NCBI RefSeq assembly: GCF_015207425.1 | Contig: NZ_JADEWZ010000010.1 | Coordinates: 87,686-151,685, forward strand | Direction of reading: 5' to 3' | Length of the DNA stretch: 64,000 bases | From: Lusitaniella coriacea LEGE 07157 | GTDB taxonomy: Bacteria > Cyanobacteriota > Cyanobacteriia > Cyanobacteriales > Spirulinaceae | Part shown: one piece after another, positions 16,133 through 25,024 of the stretch | How the letters are laid out: each line of letters begins with the position of its first letter | Position numbering within the stretch: position 1 is the first letter of the stretch | The notes under the pieces: model-generated | Database searches by the model: none | Told to the model about the DNA's origin: nothing | The model's input: the letters and a program-made list of their open reading frames with translations, nothing else | Position numbers and translations under genes: made by a program

Positions 16133-17686
16133 ATGGAAGTTATTGTATTACTGCTGGGAATTTTAGGACTGGGAACTGGTGCTGGCGCGCTCGTGATTCG
16201 CAACCTTTATTACATTTGTCAGCCGAGTGAAGTGCTGATTTTTGCGGGAACGACAACAAAAACCGCAGACCGAAAGAGAGTGGGTTATCGCCTGGTGAAA
16301 GGGGGAAGCAGCATTCGGGTTCCTCTGTTAGAGCAAACCTTTCGCATGGATTTAACCAACATCATCATTGAATTGAAGGTTGCCAATGCTTACTCGAAAG
16401 GGGGAATTCCCTTAACCGTCGAAGGGGTGGCAAATATTAAAGTGGCGGGGGAAGAACCAACAATTCATAACGCCATTGAGCGTTTGTTGGGTAAGAGTCG
16501 CAAGGAAATCGAGCAATTTGCTAAAGAAACCCTAGAAGGGAATTTGCGCGGGGTTTTAGCGAGTTTGACTCCCGAACAAGTGAATGAAGATAAGCTGGCG
16601 TTTGCCAAAAGCCTCCTCGATGAAGCGGAAGAGGATTTGGAGAAATTGGGGTTAATCCTGGATAACTTGCAAATTCAGAATATTTCCGATGAGGTGGGAT
16701 ATTTGGATTCCCTCGGTCGTCAGCAGCAGGCGGATTTGATTCGAGACGCGCGAATTGCAGAAGCAGAGGCGAAGTCAGCTTCTATGATTCAGGATGCGGA
16801 AAACGAGAAAGTGACCGCGTTGCGACGCATTGCGCGGGATGTGGAAATTGCTAAGGCGCAGGCAGAACGGCGAGTTCAGGATGCTTTAACCAAGCGCGTG
16901 GCGGTGGTTGCAGAGGTCGAGGCAGAGATTGCGGCGGAAGTGGTGCGCCGACAGGCAGAAGTTTCCGTGCAAAAAGAGCGAATCAAACAGGCGGAACAAC
17001 AATTGCAAGCGGATGTGGTTGCTCCCGCAGAAGCCGATAGCAAGCGCGCGATCGCGCGAGCCAAAGGTGAGGCATCCCAGATCGTTGAGGATGGGAAAGC
17101 TCAGGCTGAGGGGATCAGAAGCCTCGCTGAGTCCTGGCAAGCGGCGGGGGACAGTGCGAAGGATATCTTCCTCTTCCAGAAACTGGACGTTCTCATGAAA
17201 ACAATGGCAGCAGCAGTTCCCGACGTGGCAGTACAAAATGTCACCGTTGTCGATGCGAAAGGCGGTGGGAGTGCGGCGAAAATCGCTTCCTTTCTCGAAC
17301 AGTTGCGACAAACCACGGGAATGGATCTGAGTGGCGTGGTGAATAACCTCACCGGGAATGGTTTGGAAAACGGATCTGCGCACCCCCTGAACCCTCAACC
17401 CATCGCACAAGAGTTGCCGCCAACCCCTGCCGCAGATGCCACAACGGATTATGCGCTTTTGCACTTAGAAGTGAAACAACTTCTCGACAAACTGGTACAG
17501 AACCGCGCCACCCCACCGGAAGCAGAAAAAGCTGTTGCACGGAGCATTGAGCGCTATCCCAAATTCAAAAACCGTCTCAAACGAGCGTTCCACACCGGAG
17601 GAGAAGAAACCCTGCGAGCAATTTTCACCCATCCTCTGATCCACATTCCCATGAGTATGGTGGAGTCGTGGTTAGATGAGGATTAG
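16133..17686 (+). CDS. Flotillin-like SPFH protein 2 with a C-terminal extension
   Basis: This 517-residue paralogue of the preceding gene begins with a transmembrane helix (VIVLLLGILGLGTGAGALVI) and a good AAGGAGA ribosome site. The SPFH domain is clear (QPSEVLIFAGTTTK, then TFRMDLTNIIIELKVANAYS), followed by the coiled coil. Unlike its neighbour it carries about 95 extra C-terminal residues: a Pro/Thr linker and a helical module (VARSIERYPKFKNRLKRAF, then THPLIHIPMSMVESW). I recall similar short C-terminal helical modules on other cyanobacterial proteins, including pentapeptide-repeat and STAND types, which would make this a tethering or recruitment tail. Confidence 0.87.
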   Translation: MEVIVLLLGILGLGTGAGALVIRNLYYICQPSEVLIFAGTTTKTADRKRVGYRLVKGGSSIRVPLLEQTFRMDLTNIIIELKVANAYSKGGIPLTVEGVANIKVAGEEPTIHNAIERLLGKSRKEIEQFAKETLEGNLRGVLASLTPEQVNEDKLAFAKSLLDEAEEDLEKLGLILDNLQIQNISDEVGYLDSLGRQQQADLIRDARIAEAEAKSASMIQDAENEKVTALRRIARDVEIAKAQAERRVQDALTKRVAVVAEVEAEIAAEVVRRQAEVSVQKERIKQAEQQLQADVVAPAEADSKRAIARAKGEASQIVEDGKAQAEGIRSLAESWQAAGDSAKDIFLFQKLDVLMKTMAAAVPDVAVQNVTVVDAKGGGSAAKIASFLEQLRQTTGMDLSGVVNNLTGNGLENGSAHPLNPQPIAQELPPTPAADATTDYALLHLEVKQLLDKLVQNRATPPEAEKAVARSIERYPKFKNRLKRAFHTGGEETLRAIFTHPLIHIPMSMVESWLDED

Positions 17687-18025
17687 GGGTTCGTCAGTTT
17701 TGAATTGATGGGTTGAGGGGGTGACAATTACCAATTACCAATTGGGGAGACGGGGAGACGGGGAGACGGGGAGACGGGGAGACGGGGTGATATCCTGTTC
17801 CGCAAATTGATGACTGATAACTCTTCAGAAACTAAAAATCACGCTCCGTCCCTCAAACCTATGTATGATTAGGAGTCTAGCAAGTTTCTCCCTTTCTTTG
17901 TCGGCGTGGGTTTGTCCCATCTGCCGACTGCCCTCTGCCCTCTGCCTCGTCGTCAGGCGCTGATAAGCGTCACCGCTAACCTGTTAATCTGGAACAAAAT
18001 TTCTTCACTTTAACAAGTTCTATTA
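17687..18025. repeat. Intergenic repeat region with five GGGGAGAC octamers
   Basis: This 339-nt gap holds no gene. GGGGAGAC is repeated exactly five times (17744-17783) after two copies of TTACCAAT. Further on is a CTGCC-rich stretch (CTGCCGACTGCCCTCTGCCC, near 17920). Both resemble fragments found in other intergenic spaces of the window. Confidence 0.75.
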
Positions 18026-18373
18026 ATGCCCAACTCACCCATCCCGCAAATCTCTGTCGAAGAACTGCGATCGCGCATGAGCGATTCTTCACAACCCTTA
18101 CAATTGATAGATGTGCGGGAACCCCAAGAAACCGCGATCGCGAAAATCGAAGGATTTGAAGTCTTACCCTTGAGCGAATTTAACCAATGGTCAGAGCAAA
18201 TCTTTACCCGCTTTGACACCCATACCGAAACCTTGGTGATGTGCCATCATGGGGTTCGTTCCGCTCAAATGTGCCAGTGGTTACGGATGCAAGGCTTTAC
18301 CAATGTTAAAAATATTGTGGGCGGGATCGATGCCTATTCCGCGATTGTCGATTCGAGCATTCCCCAATATTAA
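18026..18373 (+). CDS. Single-domain rhodanese-like protein
   Basis: The 115-residue protein is one rhodanese domain, with the active-site loop CHHGVRS and catalytic Cys73; LIDVREPQE (about 27-35) is the usual N-terminal signature. The VMCHHGVRSAQMCQWLRMQG form is common in cyanobacteria. It should transfer sulfane sulfur or sense redox state in the cytosol. No sulfur-pathway gene is adjacent, so the acceptor is unknown. Confidence 0.9.
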   Translation: MPNSPIPQISVEELRSRMSDSSQPLQLIDVREPQETAIAKIEGFEVLPLSEFNQWSEQIFTRFDTHTETLVMCHHGVRSAQMCQWLRMQGFTNVKNIVGGIDAYSAIVDSSIPQY

Positions 18374-18651
18374 GATCGGAGAAAAGCATCTCACCAACCC
18401 CAAAAGAAAAATTGTGCTTTTGAAGAGAGGTCATTCGGACAGTCTTGGGTTAACCTAATTTTGAGAGAGAACCGCGATCGCGAAACTCTATTCGCTCGCG
18501 AACTTATTGGTAATCAGGAGGGAATTGGAAACAAAAAAATTAGAGATCGTCATTTTCCTCTGTTCGCGATCGCGCATTGTAAGCAATCCCTCGGCGTGCG
18601 TCAATTGAGTCAAACCCCATAACAGTTCTTGAACAATCGGTTTTTGAGATA

Positions 18652-19728
18652 ATGTCTCTTGAATATCCTCTAAGCGAACGCCACCACAACATCCTTCGAG
18701 CCACAGTGCGCCATTACATCGCCACCGCCGAACCCGTGGGATCGAAAACCCTCGCCGAAGAATACGACTTCAAAGTCAGTTCGGCAACCATTCGCAACGC
18801 AATGGGACGCTTGGAAAAAATAGGATTGCTCTATCAACCTCACATCTCCGCCGGACGCATCCCCTCAGACTCCGGGTATCGCATTTATGTCGATCGTCTC
18901 ATGACCCCCAACGAAGCCTGGGGACGACAATTGGAAGAGTTATATACCCAAGAACTTGATTGGGGAAACTACGAAATTGAAACCTTAGTCCAAAGAGCCG
19001 CTCAAATTTTAGCCACCCTAAGCGGTCATATTGCCTTAATTACACTGCCCCAGAATGCCAATAATACATTGCATCACCTCCAGTTGATTCAACTGAATGC
19101 AAAACAGGCAATGTTAATTATCGTCATGGATTCCTACCAAACTCAATCAGTTCTGGTGGAGTTACCCTTGCTGCTAGAAAATGAATCCGATCGCGAATTA
19201 GTAGAAGAAGAGCTACAAATTCTATCGAACTTCTTAAATCATAAATTGCGCGGCCGCTCCCTCTCAACCCTCGCTCAACTCAATTGGGGAGAATTAGATC
19301 GAGACTTTCAACACTACACCGACTTTTTGCGCCTCCTCCTCAAAGAAATTAGCCGCCGCACGCAACTTCCCTCCTCAACCCCCATCGCCATTCGAGGCAT
19401 TTCAGAAGTATTGCGACAGCCGGAATTTTCTCAACTGCAACAAGTTCAAATGTTGCTGCACCTCCTAGAAGAAGAACAAAACCAACTCCTTCCTTCAATC
19501 TTTGAAATTCCCGAAGTTGAAACCCCCGCCGATCGCGTTAGAATCCGTATTGGCGCGGAAAATCAACTCGAACCCCTCAACATTTGTACCCTGATCGCAG
19601 CCAACTATCATCAAGGAGACATTCCCGTGGGAAGTATTGGTATAATTGGCCCGACGCGAATGTTTTACGAAAACGCGATCGCGCTCGTTGAAGCGGCGGC
19701 GGATTACCTTTCAGAAGCCTTGAGTTAG
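18652..19728 (+). CDS. hrcA: Heat-inducible transcription repressor HrcA
   Basis: The 358-residue protein matches HrcA throughout: N-terminal winged helix (SERHHNILRATVRHYIATAE, then SSATIRNAMGRLEKIGLL and HISAGRIPSDSGYRIYVD), then the GAF-like core and C-terminal IGPTRMFYENAIALVE. HrcA represses groESL-type genes by binding CIRCE and needs GroEL for activity. The usual groEL/dnaJ neighbours are absent, and no TTAGCACTC-N9-GAGTGCTAA box was seen nearby, so its own expression is probably not CIRCE-controlled. Confidence 0.95.
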   Translation: MSLEYPLSERHHNILRATVRHYIATAEPVGSKTLAEEYDFKVSSATIRNAMGRLEKIGLLYQPHISAGRIPSDSGYRIYVDRLMTPNEAWGRQLEELYTQELDWGNYEIETLVQRAAQILATLSGHIALITLPQNANNTLHHLQLIQLNAKQAMLIIVMDSYQTQSVLVELPLLLENESDRELVEEELQILSNFLNHKLRGRSLSTLAQLNWGELDRDFQHYTDFLRLLLKEISRRTQLPSSTPIAIRGISEVLRQPEFSQLQQVQMLLHLLEEEQNQLLPSIFEIPEVETPADRVRIRIGAENQLEPLNICTLIAANYHQGDIPVGSIGIIGPTRMFYENAIALVEAAADYLSEALS

Positions 19729-19782
19729 GCGCGATGTTGATTCAGTTGCGCAAGTTCCCCGTTGACGTTCAAATTATCCATT

Positions 19783-19840
19783 ATAAAAAATCCCCGTGTC
19801 AGCCTTAACCAAGGCGATTCAAACGGATTTTGTATGATTC
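19783..19840. repeat. Partial copy of the TCATA..GGATTT small repeat element
   Basis: CCCCGTGTCAGCCTTAACCA continuing to GGCGATTCAAACGGATTTTG matches the right half of the element at 24792-24890. It lies in the 237-nt gap between hrcA and the epimerase gene, and a minus-strand frame across it is partly made of the repeat. Confidence 0.65.
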
Positions 19841-19965
19841 GCCAAAGATGGGACGAGTAACCCATCTCTGAATATACAAAGGTGGTCAATGCTGCAATTT
19901 GATGGATAATCTCCTTGTTAGCTTTTGTATTCGCCATAACCCACCACAACTGAGGTTTTTAAATT

Positions 19966-21033
19966 ATGACCCAAAATATTTTAATCTTAGGCGGTGCGGG
20001 GTTTATTGGCAGTTCCCTAGCGATTGGTTTGAAACAACGGCATCCCGACTGGAAAATAACTTGTTTGGATAACTTGCGGCGGCGAGGTTCGGAACTCAAT
20101 CTCTCGCGTTTTAAAGCTTGCGATATCCAATTTATTCACGGCGATATTCGTTTCCCCTCCGATCTCGATTCGAGCATTTTCGATGTAGAAAAAATCATTG
20201 ATTGTTCTGCCGAACCCTCCGTTCTCGCCGGATTTACCTCACCCCAATATATGCTTCATACCAATTTATTGGGAACGATCAATATATTAGAACTCGCACG
20301 AGAAATCAAAGCCGATCTCCTCTTTTTATCCACCAGCCGAGTGTATCCTATTGAAGCTCTTAAATCGATTCACTTAACAGAATCGGATACCCGATTTGAC
20401 ATTGCAAAACATCAAGAAACTTTAGGCATTTCAGAATTGGGAATAGCAGAAAATTTTCCCCTCCACGGCGCGCGTTCTCTCTATGGAACCACAAAACTAG
20501 CATCCGAACTCCTCATTGAAGAATACCGACAAGCTTATGGAATTCGTGCCATTATTAATCGCTGTGGTGTCGTTGCAGGTTCGTGGCAAATGGGAAAAGT
20601 AGATCAAGGGGTTTTTACCCTTTGGGTTGCAGCGCACTATTTCCAAAAATCCCTCAGTTATATTGGCTATGGCGGAACGGGAAAACAGGTGAGAGATGTT
20701 TTAAATGTAAGGGACTTGTTGGAACTAATTGACGTTCAATTTGCGCGCTTTTCCGAATTAGATGGCGAGATTTTGAACGTGGGTGGTGGCGTGAAGAATA
20801 GCCTTTCGTTGTGGGAAACAACTCAACTATGCCAAGCAATTACAGGAAACACCATTCCCATTCATCCCGTACCCGAAGAACGTCCCGGCGATGTTCCCTT
20901 GTTTATCACAGATTCGTCGCGTGCAATCGCGCAAACCGGATGGAAACCTAAACTCAATCCCCGCGAAACCCTAGAAGAGATTTATCAATGGATTAGTGAA
21001 AATGAAAAAATGGTTCGAGCAATTTTGGCATAA
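19966..21033 (+). CDS. NAD-dependent nucleotide-sugar epimerase/dehydratase (CDP-paratose epimerase-like)
   Basis: This 355-residue extended short-chain dehydrogenase has the Rossmann motif GGAGFIG (9-15), a conserved LSTSRVYP segment and the catalytic YGTTK. GRAVINRCG-like text (RAIINRCGVVAGSWQMGKVD) and the KQVRDVLNVRDL stretch resemble CDP-tyvelose/paratose 2-epimerases. It would make an unusual sugar for a surface polysaccharide. No matching sugar-nucleotide genes are adjacent; a degenerate frame follows directly. Confidence 0.85.
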   Translation: MTQNILILGGAGFIGSSLAIGLKQRHPDWKITCLDNLRRRGSELNLSRFKACDIQFIHGDIRFPSDLDSSIFDVEKIIDCSAEPSVLAGFTSPQYMLHTNLLGTINILELAREIKADLLFLSTSRVYPIEALKSIHLTESDTRFDIAKHQETLGISELGIAENFPLHGARSLYGTTKLASELLIEEYRQAYGIRAIINRCGVVAGSWQMGKVDQGVFTLWVAAHYFQKSLSYIGYGGTGKQVRDVLNVRDLLELIDVQFARFSELDGEILNVGGGVKNSLSLWETTQLCQAITGNTIPIHPVPEERPGDVPLFITDSSRAIAQTGWKPKLNPRETLEEIYQWISENEKMVRAILA

Positions 21034-21051
21034 CTCATCACCCTTCAATAA

Positions 21052-21384
21052 CTTTCACCTCACCGTTATCACCCCAATTGTCATCTTTTTGCACAATTCA
21101 TTCGAGAAAATTCCAATAAGAATTACACGATTGACAGTATCGCTGCTCGATTTACCCTTAATTATCAAATTCCCAAAAATACGCTTGATTGGAACTTTTC
21201 CCAACCTGCCCCAGATCTTTGGCCTATTTCAATTACTCAAAAAAAATCCAACAGAATTTGGGTTATTTCGCCCTCGCGAGGATCTGCGATTCAAGGGTTA
21301 CCAGATTATTCTAAGGTCAAGTTCTTGGGTCGAGAGTTTACCAGCATTCCCAGCAAGCCTCACGACTTGATGATTATTGAATAA
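21052..21384 (+). pseudogene. Remnant of a gene after the epimerase
   Basis: From the codon after a TAA at 21049, one frame runs 110 codons with protein-like text (YTIDSIAARFTLNYQIPKN, then WVISPSRGSAIQGLPDYSK, then LGREFTSIPSKPHDLMII) to a TAA just short of the convergent permease gene. There is no start codon in a sensible place and no N-terminal part, so it reads as the 3' end of a larger gene. The fragment could be the soluble tail of a membrane glycosyltransferase-like protein, but I cannot identify it. Confidence 0.5.
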
Positions 21385-21385
21385 C

Positions 21386-22201
21386 TTAATTCTTAATTCC
21401 CGTCGTTCCAATCCCGCGAATAAATTGTCGCTGTCCGAGGAGGAAAAGAACCACCACGGGAATTGTGGCAATAATGACGGCCGCCATTAATAACGACCAA
21501 CTATTCGTGAATTGTTCTTGGAACTCTGCTAACGCCAATTGTACGGTGCGTAATTCCGGTTTTGTGGTAAATATCAGGGGTTTGAAAAGATCGTTCCACT
21601 CGCCAATAAACGTGAAGAGAAACAGTGTGACTAAAGCGGGACGAGAGAGAGGGAGCATAATTCGCCAGAGAACTTGCAAGCGATTTGCTCCATCCAAAGC
21701 AGCCGCTTCTTCCAATTCCACCGGAACTGTGGAGAAGTATTGACGCATGAGAAAAATGCCAAAACCGTTGGCAGCAGTTGGGAGAATGAGCGCCCAATAG
21801 GTATTAATGGCGTGTCCCCACTTCAAAATTAGGAAGATGGGAATGACTAGAAGTTGGAAGGGAATCACGAGGGTTGCCAGGATGAGGAGTAAAATTGCTT
21901 CCCGTCCGCGAAATTTAAGTCTGGCTAAGGCATACCCTGCTAAAGCAGAGGTGAAAATTTGCAAGGCGGTGACGGCTAATGCCACGAAGGTTGAATTGGC
22001 AAAGGCGAGGAGAAATTTGCCTCTGTGCCATGCCTGTTGATAGTTCTCTAGGGTGAAGGACGCGCTGAAAATACCTTCCTCTGGGGAGATTCCGGGGGGA
22101 GTGAGGGAGGTTAAAAAGACAATGCCGAGGGGCAGTAAAATCAAACCCGCTCCTACAATAAGCAACAAGCTAAGAAGTGCTTTTTTCATTTTTGGGGTCA
22201 T
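21386..22201 (-). CDS. Sugar ABC transporter permease (MalG family)
   Basis: The 271-residue membrane protein has six predicted segments and the MalG-type EAA loop (ELEEAAALDGANRLQVLWR) that docks to the ATPase. Family members import oligosaccharides or polyols with a second permease, a binding protein and an ATPase, none of which is in the window. It is similar in form to GgtD of the glucosylglycerol system, but substrate cannot be inferred. It starts at ATG 22201 (MTPKMKK); ATG 22189 is an alternative. Confidence 0.87.
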   Translation of the reverse strand: MTPKMKKALLSLLLIVGAGLILLPLGIVFLTSLTPPGISPEEGIFSASFTLENYQQAWHRGKFLLAFANSTFVALAVTALQIFTSALAGYALARLKFRGREAILLLILATLVIPFQLLVIPIFLILKWGHAINTYWALILPTAANGFGIFLMRQYFSTVPVELEEAAALDGANRLQVLWRIMLPLSRPALVTLFLFTFIGEWNDLFKPLIFTTKPELRTVQLALAEFQEQFTNSWSLLMAAVIIATIPVVVLFLLGQRQFIRGIGTTGIKN

Positions 22202-22338
22202 TGATAAGAATATGTGCTTATTTTGATTCTGTTTTATAAGTTATTCTCTCTTGTTGAAAGTAGTTCTTAGACTTATATGAACCGATAACATAGAAAAAGG
22301 GGTGTTAACAATCTTGGGCAGTTGTCCATTTTACTTGA

Positions 22339-22352
22339 CCTCCCTAGGGAGG
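22339..22352. promoter_or_regulatory. 14-bp perfect palindrome upstream of the aldehyde oxygenase gene
   Basis: CCTCCCTAGGGAGG is a perfect palindrome 78 nt before the start codon, following TTACTTGA and preceding ATTTTCC. A second short palindrome, CCTTAAGG, lies at 22378-22385. It could be an operator, or the terminator stem of a short leader, although only four T residues follow. Confidence 0.35.
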
Positions 22353-22430
22353 ATTTTCCAACCAACCTGTCCTTTAGCCTTAAGGTTAAGGGTCGGGACG
22401 ATATTAGAACAGTAGGAGATAGCCTAATCT

Positions 22431-23123
22431 ATGCAAGAACTTGCAGTACGCTCGGAATTCGACTATACCAGCGAAACCTATAAAGATGCCTATAGCCGCA
22501 TTAATGCGATTGTTATTGAGGGCGAACAGGAAGCTCATGAAAATTACACTGTAATGGGCGAAATGCTGCCAGAACATCAAGAGCAGCTCGCTCGCCTTGC
22601 CAAGATGGAAAGCCGCCACAAGAAAGGGTTTCAAGCCTGCGGTCGGAACTTGAGCGTAACGCCGGATATGGAATTTGCTCGCGAGTATTTTTCCCAATTG
22701 CACGGCAATTTCCAGAAGGCAAAAGCGGAGGGGAAGATTCCGACGTGCTTTTTGATTCAATCGTTGATTATCGAAGCTTTCGCGATCGCGGCATACAATA
22801 TTTACATTCCCGTTGCCGATCCTTTTGCTCGCAAAATCACGGAAGGTGTGGTGAAAGATGAATACACTCACCTCAATTTTGGCGAAGTCTGGTTAAAGGA
22901 ACACTTTGGGGAAGTGAAAGCGGAACTCGAAGAAGCCAATCAGGAAAACCTTCCCATTGTCTGGCAAATGCTCAACCAAGTTGAAGCGGATGCCGATGTC
23001 TTGGGAATGGAAAAAGCCGCGTTGGTGGAAGACTTCATGATTAGTTATGGGGAAGCCCTTGCCAACATTGGTTTTACCACGGGAGAACTGATGCGGATGT
23101 CTGCTTACGGACTGGCGGCTTAG
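22431..23123 (+). CDS. ado: Aldehyde-deformylating oxygenase (alkane synthesis)
   Basis: The 230-residue protein matches cyanobacterial ADO along its whole length. The di-iron ligands are all present at the positions known in the family: E32, E60, H63, E115, E144 and H147. The enzyme converts a Cn fatty aldehyde to a Cn-1 alkane plus formate, using O2 and reduced ferredoxin. In most cyanobacteria the acyl-ACP reductase gene follows immediately; here a radical SAM gene follows instead, so the reductase must lie outside the window. The start is clear, with AGGAG 11 nt upstream. Confidence 0.97.
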   Translation: MQELAVRSEFDYTSETYKDAYSRINAIVIEGEQEAHENYTVMGEMLPEHQEQLARLAKMESRHKKGFQACGRNLSVTPDMEFAREYFSQLHGNFQKAKAEGKIPTCFLIQSLIIEAFAIAAYNIYIPVADPFARKITEGVVKDEYTHLNFGEVWLKEHFGEVKAELEEANQENLPIVWQMLNQVEADADVLGMEKAALVEDFMISYGEALANIGFTTGELMRMSAYGLAA

Positions 23124-23164
23124 TATAACTTATTGCCCACCCTGTCTGTAAATCGATCTATAAC

Positions 23165-23202
23165 GGGGGTAATTGACAAACTCTTTTTAGGAAATTACCC
23201 CC
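23165..23202 (+). promoter_or_regulatory. Perfect 10-bp hairpin abutting the radical SAM start codon
   Basis: GGGGGTAATT (23165-23174) pairs exactly with AATTACCCCC (23193-23202), with an 18-nt loop; the ATG begins at 23203. The AGGA Shine-Dalgarno lies in the loop and next to the stem. Such a structure could control ribosome access or be a protein binding site. It lies 41 nt after the aldehyde oxygenase stop codon, so it would also affect any read-through transcript from that gene. Confidence 0.65.
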
Positions 23203-24789
23203 ATGAAGGTCTTACTCTTATACCCCCATTTTCCAAAAACCTTCTGGTCTTACGATGAATTTATGAAAATGGCGGATCTCAAGGCGTTTATTCCGCCCTT
23301 GGGAATCCTTACGGTGGCTGCTCTTCTGCCCCAAGACTGGGAAATTCGTTTCCGCGATCGTAATGTAAAAGAGGAAACGGCTGCGGATTGGCAATGGTGC
23401 GATGTCATAGTTCTCTCCGCAATGCTCGCCCAAAAAGAAGATTTTCTTGCCCTCATCCAAAAAGCGCAGCAAGTTGGCAAGCAGGTGGCAGTGGGCGGCC
23501 CTTACCCTACGTCAATCCCTGACGATGCCTTGGATGCAGGGGCAAACTACCTTATTTTAGATGAGGGAGAAATCACCGTTCCTAATTTCCTGGACGCGAT
23601 CGCGCGAGGAGAAAAACAAGGTGTTTTCCGCACCACAGAAAAGCCCGATGTCAGCCAAAGTCCTACCCCTCGCTTCGATTTGCTCCAACGGGATGATTAC
23701 CTGATGATGGCAGTGCAATTTTCGCGCGGTTGCCCCTTCCAATGCGAATTTTGCGATATTATCAACCTCTACGGTCGCAAGCCCCGCACCAAAGAACCCG
23801 CGCAAATGCTCCTAGAACTGCAAACCCTCTACGATTTAGGTTGGCGGGGTTCCATTTTAGTCGTCGATGATAACTTTATTGGCAATCAGCGCAACGTCAA
23901 GCGATTGTTGAAAGAACTCATCCCTTGGATGCAAGAACGCAATTATCCCTTTACCTTCCTCACCGAAGCCTCTGTCAACCTCGCAGAGGATACCGAACTC
24001 CTCGAACTCATGGCAGAAGCAGGATTTTATGGGGTCTTTTTGGGCATCGAAACCCCAGACCAAGACAGCTTGCAAGTGACCCAAAAGTTCCAAAATACCC
24101 GAAATTCACTGCAAGAATCTTGTCAAGCGATTAATGACGCGGGATTGCTGATTTATTCGGGATTTATTATTGGCTTTGATGGAGAGCGATCCGGTGCGGG
24201 TCAGCGCATTCAAAACTTTGTGGAAGAGACAAACATTCCCCAACCCATGTTAGGGGTACTGCAAGCCCTCCCCAACACTGCACTGTGGGATCGACTCAAG
24301 AAGGAAGAGCGCTTAATAGAAGGGTCGGGTTGCATTGAAGTGGGGGATCAAAATTCTCTGATGAACTTCCACCCCACTCGTCCTTTAGCAGAAATTGCCA
24401 AGGAGTATGTAGAGGCGCTGTGGGAAATGTACGATCCCAGTGATTATCTACGTCGCTGCTTCGAGCAATGCCTGCAAATTGCGCCAAATCCCAAACTCCA
24501 ACAAAATCTATATTTTCCACCGGGAAAAGGACTGCACTTAGCCATCCACCTATTTTGGCGACAAGGGTTTCAGAACAAAGCCATTCGCGCTCAATTTTGG
24601 CAGCAGTTGTGGGCGATTATGCGCCAGAAACCGCAATTTGTGAATATGTATTTGGGGTTATGCGCGGCGGGAGAACATTTTTGGGAGTATCGGGAACTTG
24701 CCAGGGAACGGATTAGCGAGCAGTTGGGCTTCGATCCCCTTACGGAGTCTCCTCCTGTGGTAGAGAAGCCTATACTTGCGGGGGTTTGA
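23203..24789 (+). CDS. B12-binding domain radical SAM enzyme
   Basis: The 528-residue protein begins with a cobalamin-binding-like Rossmann domain (VLLLYPHFPKTFW, then PPLGILTVAALLP), followed by the radical SAM barrel with C177, C181 and C184 binding the 4Fe-4S cluster (RGCPFQCEFCDI). A C-terminal region (FWRQGFQNKAIRAQFWQQL) resembles the DUF4070 extension. The class includes hopanoid methylases and ring-forming or methylating enzymes; substrate is unknown. It follows the aldehyde oxygenase in the same direction with a hairpin between them. Confidence 0.88.
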   Translation: MKVLLLYPHFPKTFWSYDEFMKMADLKAFIPPLGILTVAALLPQDWEIRFRDRNVKEETAADWQWCDVIVLSAMLAQKEDFLALIQKAQQVGKQVAVGGPYPTSIPDDALDAGANYLILDEGEITVPNFLDAIARGEKQGVFRTTEKPDVSQSPTPRFDLLQRDDYLMMAVQFSRGCPFQCEFCDIINLYGRKPRTKEPAQMLLELQTLYDLGWRGSILVVDDNFIGNQRNVKRLLKELIPWMQERNYPFTFLTEASVNLAEDTELLELMAEAGFYGVFLGIETPDQDSLQVTQKFQNTRNSLQESCQAINDAGLLIYSGFIIGFDGERSGAGQRIQNFVEETNIPQPMLGVLQALPNTALWDRLKKEERLIEGSGCIEVGDQNSLMNFHPTRPLAEIAKEYVEALWEMYDPSDYLRRCFEQCLQIAPNPKLQQNLYFPPGKGLHLAIHLFWRQGFQNKAIRAQFWQQLWAIMRQKPQFVNMYLGLCAAGEHFWEYRELARERISEQLGFDPLTESPPVVEKPILAGV

Positions 24790-24791
24790 TT

Positions 24792-24890
24792 GATATCAAA
24801 TCCTTCAAATTGCACATCATGAAAATTCACCGTGTCACCGCGTCCCCGTGTCAGCCCTAACTAAGGCGATTCAAACGGATTTTATATGAC
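24792..24890. repeat. Near-complete small repeat element with inverted ends
   Basis: The element runs from GATATCAAATCCTTCAAATT to CAAACGGATTTTATATGAC; the two ends are inverse of each other in form (TCATAxAAAATCC / GGATTTTATATGA). It contains GTGTCACCGCGTCCCCGTGT octamers and CCCTAACTAAGGCGATTC. Related pieces lie at 2993-3200, 19783-19840 and 32256-32300. No transposase is present, so if mobile it would need one supplied elsewhere. Confidence 0.7.
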
Positions 24891-25024
24891 AGGGAGACGG
24901 AGAGAGAGCTGGGGAAGCTGGGGGAGAAAGATGCTATGAATTTGGACTGTCCTAACTGTTATGGCTACAGATATAGCAAGGTTTGGGCTTGACACCTGAT
25001 AGCTGACTAGCTGAAAGCTGAATG

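Noticed and set aside
18374..18651. CIRCE operator before hrcA
   Set aside because: No TTAGCACTC-N9-GAGTGCTAA or close variant was seen.
19725..19949. Minus-strand frame of 74 codons (ANTKANKEIIHQIAALTTF)
   Set aside because: Its second half is repeat element, and its start lies 16 nt from the epimerase start with no room for a promoter. The first 30 codons could be a remnant.
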